Shown here piece after piece: positions 8,311 to 11,782 of a stretch of DNA of 11,782 nucleotides (the first letter of the stretch is position 1; the number at the start of each line of letters is the position of its first letter). The stretch is from Bacteroidales bacterium UBA7574 (GTDB lineage: Bacteria > Bacteroidota > Bacteroidia > Bacteroidales > Paludibacteraceae): contig DLLA01000028.1 of NCBI GenBank assembly GCA_002479035.1, forward strand, positions 1 through 11,782. The letters run 5' to 3'. A model generated the notes under the pieces. That model saw only the letters and a list, made by a program, of their open reading frames with translations, made no database searches and was not told the DNA's origin. A program made the translations under genes and the position numbers.

Positions 8311-8898
8311 ATGAAAAAAGTATTATTCTTCATTGCAGTCGCTGTGATAGCAGTCGGCTGTAAATCTACAAAACAAGTAGCAACTTATGCGGAAGACGAA
8401 GTGGAAGTCACTGTACGTTGCGCTGAGTTCAAAACAGACCAAACAGGCATTCGGGCCAGTGCTTCGGCTATATCTCCCAACATGCAGAACGCCAAAGATA
8501 AGGCTGTGGCTGCGGCTCGCCGTGAATTAGCCACAAACATCAGTGGGCTTATCAATCGTGTGCAGGAGACCTTCACCACTTCCTATGACAAAGACGAGAT
8601 GGCAGACTATGCCGCACGTACCAAAGACCTTGCACGCATCGTTGCCAGCCAGAAAATATCAGGCAGTTATGTCGTGTGCGATAAAATGACGAAAAAAGCA
8701 GATCCGCAGACAGGCAAAGTAGTATATACCTCTTATGTTGCCGTTGAGATAGGAAATGAGGACTTGTTTGATGCCATTGTCAAACAAGCACAAGCGGCTA
8801 TCGCTGATGACGAAAAATTGCGTACAGACTTCGAGTATGAATTGTACAAGAAAACATTCGAAGAAGAGTTGGAAAAGTTGTCGAATAGTATCCGATAA
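8311..8898 (+). CDS. LPP20-like lipoprotein
   Basis: The 195-residue product begins with a lipoprotein signal: hydrophobic core, then AVGC with Cys17 as the probable acylated residue; position -3 is Ala rather than the commoner Leu. Lys, Ser, Thr follow the cysteine with no acidic cluster, so the Bacteroidota surface-export signal is not evident and a periplasm-facing anchor is more likely. The body matches an LPP20-type domain: MQNAKDKAVAAARRELATNI helix, RVQETF, then SGSYVVCDKM and YTSYVAVEI strands, and a final charged helix. The amphipathic helix and VQ-E-F pattern parallel the first domain of the preceding gene, suggesting distant paralogy. It is the last gene before the convergent intergenic region. 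Function unknown; likely a partner of the three exported proteins encoded upstream. Confidence 0.82.
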   Translation: MKKVLFFIAVAVIAVGCKSTKQVATYAEDEVEVTVRCAEFKTDQTGIRASASAISPNMQNAKDKAVAAARRELATNISGLINRVQETFTTSYDKDEMADYAARTKDLARIVASQKISGSYVVCDKMTKKADPQTGKVVYTSYVAVEIGNEDLFDAIVKQAQAAIADDEKLRTDFEYELYKKTFEEELEKLSNSIR

Positions 8899-8913
8899 TA
8901 TCAATCTGAAGGC

Positions 8914-8950
8914 TGTCTGACGGTGCGAAGTCCTACCGGACTAATAGACA
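8914..8950 (+). other. Two-step hairpin downstream of the lipoprotein gene
   Basis: TGTCT (8914-8918) can pair with AGACA (8946-8950), and AGTCC (8929-8933) with GGACT (8938-8942), closing a four-base TACC loop. The two stems are separated by an internal loop of ten and three bases. No T-tract follows on the plus strand, so it is not a standard intrinsic terminator. It may shape or protect the 3' end of the operon transcript. With stems of only five pairs, chance cannot be excluded. Confidence 0.35.
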
Positions 8951-9023
8951 TTGTATATCGAACTAATAAACATTTATATCACCTCCCTCCTGGCAACGGG
9001 AATCAGTTGTGACTCTGCGCGGT

Positions 9024-9080
9024 TGTCGTGCTGTTAATTACGGCAACGAGACGGCAACGACACGGCAACGAACAGCGACA
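9024..9080. repeat. Inverted repeat enclosing the tandem repeats
   Basis: TGTCG-TG-CTGTT at 9024-9035 pairs with AACAGCGACA at 9071-9080, giving ten base pairs with a two-base TG bulge on the left arm. The 35-base interval between the arms contains nearly all of three tandem 11-base units. It could form a stem-loop in RNA or mark a protein-binding or recombination site. Confidence 0.45.
9040..9072. repeat. Three tandem 11-base repeats, unit ACGGCAACGAN
   Basis: Units lie at 9040-9050, 9051-9061 and 9062-9072 and differ only at the eleventh base (G, C, A). A related TGGCAACGGG lies at 8991-9000. The 11-base period is close to one helical turn, so a protein binding each unit would contact one face of the DNA. 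The perfect identity of ten bases in three units is seen directly; function is unknown. Confidence 0.75.
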
Positions 9081-9101
9081 TTCTTAAGATTATACACTGG
9101 C

Positions 9102-9141
9102 ATAAAAAGAGACCGCCTGACCTTTTGCGTCAGACGGTCTC
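9102..9141 (-). terminator. Intrinsic terminator of the minus-strand propeller-like gene
   Basis: Bases 9109-9121 pair with 9129-9141 around a seven-base loop. Read on the minus strand, the 13-pair stem is complete (one G-U wobble) and runs into TTTTT, 25 bases after the stop codon of the gene ending at 9167. On the plus strand the wobble becomes an A-C mismatch and no T-tract follows, so it should work mainly for the minus-strand transcript. Confidence 0.85.
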
Positions 9142-9166
9142 CATTGTTGTTACAATGTATCTCTGC

Positions 9167-11782
9167 TTATCTGAGCAAGTACTTGTTACCGTTTTGGATA
9201 ACAATACCCTTGTATGTCTTATCTACTTGACGCCCCATAACATCATACATCGGTGCGTTCATATCCAACTGGGCAGGAGTAGTCACCTCATCTACGTGGG
9301 TGCCTGTGCCACTCTTGGATACCGTCAGTGCTTTGCGGGCAGGGATGATGGTGGTGTTGTCGGTCTTTGGCAGCGAGAAAACGTACATACCATTGTCGCC
9401 TGTGCAGACGAGGTTGCCTGCATAGTCGAAGTTCATCTGACGGAAGACGGATATGCCATGCTTGTACTCATAGCGGAGTGTGAGGACAGGCTTGTCGCCT
9501 TCCCATGCGATATCGAAGACATAGAACTGGTTGCTACCGCCTTGCAACACGAGCATACTCTCGTCTGCCGATACGGCGTAACCACTACCGTTGGAGCCGG
9601 TGATAATTTCTTTGTAGTCATCGCTTGCGGACGAGAATTGTGCCTCGCCATTGAAATCATAGAACTTCAACGATGTAGCGGAACCGTTGTTATTGCCTTC
9701 CGTGCGACTTTGGCTGACAAAGAAGCCATGCGAGGTGCCCCAAACATTGCCTTCGGTGTTGCCTTGTCCGGTCAATGTGTACACAGCCGATGGAGCCTCA
9801 CCCCACGCATGAAGAATAGAGCCATCTGCCTGACCGATATTGTAAACGACCGCACCATTCTTAGGCAACGTACCGGAAGCGTCCTCGTTGTAAACAAGCA
9901 GTTTCGTGTCTGCACCATGACCAAAGATATGGCAGCCCGGGGTACTGGAACCTACTGCCGCACCATTATTGGTGAATACACCGCTGCCATTACGTGTACC
10001 TTGGAAGAACTGCGTGAACGGCTTACTCAAATCTGCGGTATTAGCAACAAATATACCCGAATTGCCATCCGACCAATCTGCTATGTACAGATAGCCATTG
10101 TCATCAAGACTAACACGTCCGGGGTTGCCAAAGGTCTTGACATCACCGCTATATCTGGCAGCATTGAGTTTGGTGTAATTATTGTCATATTCAAATACAC
10201 CACTTGTTTCTCTGACTGCTATCGTTGCTTGAGTGGAGCCACCGCGATGGAACACATATACGTATCCGAACTTATCTGACTCTGGGTTATTATTTACCGC
10301 ATTGAAGAGACGCGAAGTGCCACTCGCAATCAGCGACTTATCCTCGTAGAGTTTGCCGATATTGCTGATGGATTGCCCTTGCAACTCCACTGCCCATGTC
10401 ATGGTAGCACCTGTCTCACCCGGGAGTTCGCTCTTGGCAATAGTAAATGAGTCTGCACCTTTCACCACATTTGCCAACTCTACAGCACCTACTTCGGTAT
10501 TGTCTGCTGCATAGAAGATAAGATTGGCACTTACTGCATCAGAGTTGGCATTAAAGGAGAATACATAATTATCTCCGCTCTCTACCACATTGAGGTTGTA
10601 CGCCATAATAGAAGCAACGGCAGGTTGATCCACACCCACGGTGGTAAACTTGCTAATCGTGCTGTCGCATACTAAATAGAGTGTCATGTCAGCGTCCTTT
10701 ACTACACCCGCTGCCATAGTATAGGTAGCGTCTGCGGCATCCAAAGTGGTGTTGGTGGTCTTGATGAGGGCTGCCTTGTCAAGACCATCGGTGATATCAT
10801 ACAATGCCACACCCACATTCTTGCCGTCTGCGTCCTCTGCAGGAGTAACCATCATATCACGATGAGCGTACTTGAAGTAATTGGCACCCGTAGTGTGTGC
10901 AGCAAATGTACCCACAGGGGTGATTTCTGTGTTCGTTGTCATTACCAAAGCGCACTCAATGGGGGCTTTCTTTGTTGAAGTGATAATGATACTCTTGTCA
11001 TCACGCGGAGAAACAACGAATTGAGTAGCACCATATTCTGATGACTTGAATTTGCCGGCTACCTTATTGTATAATCCTCCAGCCTTTGCACCATCAGCAA
11101 TAGAGTAAATGGCAATACGTGTCTCTTTGCTGCTGCCTGTCGTGATAGCAGGAGCAATTAAGAGTCCGTCTGTGAGTGTGCCTGAATAAGTCAGAGTAGA
11201 ACCCATCATAGCATTGTAGAAGTTACCGGATGTGACAGCGGTTCTATCAGTAAACCATAATGCACCTTTCCAGCCTGTGGCATCGGATTCCCATTTGTAA
11301 AGATTCCAATAATTATATGAACCTTCTCCGTAGTCTTTGGCTTGAGATTCATCATAGGCAGTGTGCTCGTAGTTGCAACCCACCAAATAGCCGTCGGCGG
11401 TGAAGGTGATGTCGCTCAGTTTATAACCGTCGGCAGAGACTACCGAACAGAAGTCGGTGGGCAGGGTGTTGAGTACGGTTTGCTTCTCGGCATCCACCTC
11501 AATGAGTGTAGGCTCTTTGGCAGCGTCCACAGCCAAGACGTACATATTGCCATTGCGGTAGAGCACACGGCGGATGGTCTTGTCAGCCAATACATCTGCC
11601 AACTTCTTGCCGACAAAGGACTGCTTCATCTCGTAGGTGCCAGCCAACTGCAAGTAAGCAGGCTGCTCGGGCTCGGGATAGTTGTAGTAGGTTACCGTAG
11701 GCGGCACGTACGATGTGTCGGACAGGTATATCATCTGATAGGTAGTCTCGTTGGCTTTCACCGAGAACTTTACTTTCTGGTC
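9167..11782 (-). CDS. Large secreted beta-propeller-like protein with T9SS-like C-terminal tail, N-terminus outside window
   Basis: The frame stays open to the right edge, giving 871 visible residues; seven codons precede the GTG at 11759-11761, which is therefore not the start. The first about 370 residues and residues about 490-830 each show repeated beta-strand units (NGNMYVLAVDA, DDNGYLYIADWSDG, YAVSADESMLVLQGG, DYAGNLVCTGDNGMYVF), suggesting two propeller-like halves. A segment between them (about 390-470) looks like an Ig/FN3-type domain. The tail has MYDVMGRQVD, then KGIVIQNGNKYLLR, similar to type A sorting signals of the type IX secretion system, though shorter than a full classical domain and without a gingipain-type sequence. 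No enzyme motif is recognised. An intrinsic terminator follows the stop. It is convergent with, and probably unrelated to, the plus-strand operon. Its promoter and signal peptide are off the window. Confidence 0.8.
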   Translation of the reverse strand, partial: DQKVKFSVKANETTYQMIYLSDTSYVPPTVTYYNYPEPEQPAYLQLAGTYEMKQSFVGKKLADVLADKTIRRVLYRNGNMYVLAVDAAKEPTLIEVDAEKQTVLNTLPTDFCSVVSADGYKLSDITFTADGYLVGCNYEHTAYDESQAKDYGEGSYNYWNLYKWESDATGWKGALWFTDRTAVTSGNFYNAMMGSTLTYSGTLTDGLLIAPAITTGSSKETRIAIYSIADGAKAGGLYNKVAGKFKSSEYGATQFVVSPRDDKSIIITSTKKAPIECALVMTTNTEITPVGTFAAHTTGANYFKYAHRDMMVTPAEDADGKNVGVALYDITDGLDKAALIKTTNTTLDAADATYTMAAGVVKDADMTLYLVCDSTISKFTTVGVDQPAVASIMAYNLNVVESGDNYVFSFNANSDAVSANLIFYAADNTEVGAVELANVVKGADSFTIAKSELPGETGATMTWAVELQGQSISNIGKLYEDKSLIASGTSRLFNAVNNNPESDKFGYVYVFHRGGSTQATIAVRETSGVFEYDNNYTKLNAARYSGDVKTFGNPGRVSLDDNGYLYIADWSDGNSGIFVANTADLSKPFTQFFQGTRNGSGVFTNNGAAVGSSTPGCHIFGHGADTKLLVYNEDASGTLPKNGAVVYNIGQADGSILHAWGEAPSAVYTLTGQGNTEGNVWGTSHGFFVSQSRTEGNNNGSATSLKFYDFNGEAQFSSASDDYKEIITGSNGSGYAVSADESMLVLQGGSNQFYVFDIAWEGDKPVLTLRYEYKHGISVFRQMNFDYAGNLVCTGDNGMYVFSLPKTDNTTIIPARKALTVSKSGTGTHVDEVTTPAQLDMNAPMYDVMGRQVDKTYKGIVIQNGNKYLLR

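Larger units (their letters stand above)
1..8898 (+). other. Putative eight-gene operon joining a cytoplasmic zinc-ribbon half to a secreted half
   Basis: Eight genes lie in one direction. Gaps between them are 25, 1, 21, 36, 24 and 26 bases, with a four-base ATGA overlap between the fifth and sixth genes. I see no hairpin with a T-tract and no Bacteroidota-type -7 box (TAnnTTTG) in any of these gaps, so one transcript starting upstream of the window is the simplest reading. The first four genes encode proteins without signal peptides, the last four encode exported proteins. Start regions are A/T-rich and lack clear Shine-Dalgarno motifs, as is usual in Bacteroidota. The operon may be larger, since the first gene is cut by the window edge. 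Co-transcription is inferred from spacing only. Confidence 0.7.
8899..9166. other. Convergent intergenic region, 268 bases, no gene seen
   Basis: This separates the plus-strand operon from the minus-strand gene. I find no convincing reading frame, tRNA or rRNA. It holds a small hairpin (8914-8950), an inverted repeat around three tandem repeats (9024-9080) and a terminator for the minus strand (9102-9141). No T-tract hairpin for the plus-strand operon is evident, so its 3' end may depend on Rho or on one of these structures. Confidence 0.7.

Noticed and set aside
9125..10279. A 384-codon plus-strand open frame antisense to the propeller-like gene
   Set aside because: The minus-strand frame has coherent propeller repeats, a sorting-like tail and a terminator. 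The plus-strand translation is rich in Cys, Ile and Val without domain pattern, and its start lies within the terminator stem.
11759..11761. GTG as the start of the minus-strand gene
   Set aside because: The frame continues open to the window edge with no stop, and the residues after it do not look like a signal peptide.
1..11782. CRISPR array, tRNA, rRNA, transposase or integrase
   Set aside because: No repeat-spacer pattern, RNA gene or recombinase motif was found on either strand; the 9040-9072 repeats have no spacers.

Overview
The window looks like a chromosomal segment of a Bacteroidota bacterium, most likely order Bacteroidales. Four things point there: AT-rich leaders without Shine-Dalgarno sequences in front of the genes, a CsgG-like / DUF6175-like / LPP20-like set of secreted proteins, a clan CD (C25/gingipain-type) peptidase fold, and a minus-strand secreted protein whose C-terminal tail resembles type IX secretion sorting signals. 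No family was confirmed by a search; all names come from reading the translations.

Positions 1-8898 hold eight plus-strand genes with gaps of at most 36 bases, one ATGA overlap and no visible internal promoter or terminator, so they probably form one operon that begins upstream of the window. The first half (1-4667) encodes proteins without signal peptides: a zinc-ribbon protein with a gingipain/caspase-like peptidase domain (5' end outside the window), an SPFH/band-7-like coiled-coil protein with a zinc ribbon at each end, a 78-residue OB-fold-like protein, and a zinc-ribbon protein with one membrane segment and a Sel1/TPR-like tail. All four zinc ribbons share the spacing C-x2-C-x10-C-x2-C (the first cysteine of the first one lies just outside the window). 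The second half (4704-8898) encodes four exported proteins: a CsgG/LpoB-like protein, a DUF6175-like protein, an LPP20-like multidomain protein and a small LPP20-like lipoprotein.

The layout suggests a two-compartment envelope system: a cytoplasmic zinc-ribbon/SPFH assembly with a protease-like effector, a membrane-spanning adaptor, and a periplasmic or outer-membrane module. This is inference from gene order and domain content. A membrane-stress or defence role is possible but not shown.

Positions 8899-9166 form a 268-base convergent intergenic region with a small hairpin, three 11-base tandem repeats enclosed by an inverted repeat, and an intrinsic terminator oriented for the minus-strand gene. 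From 9167 to the right edge the minus strand encodes the last 871 residues of a large, probably secreted, beta-propeller-like protein whose start lies outside the window.
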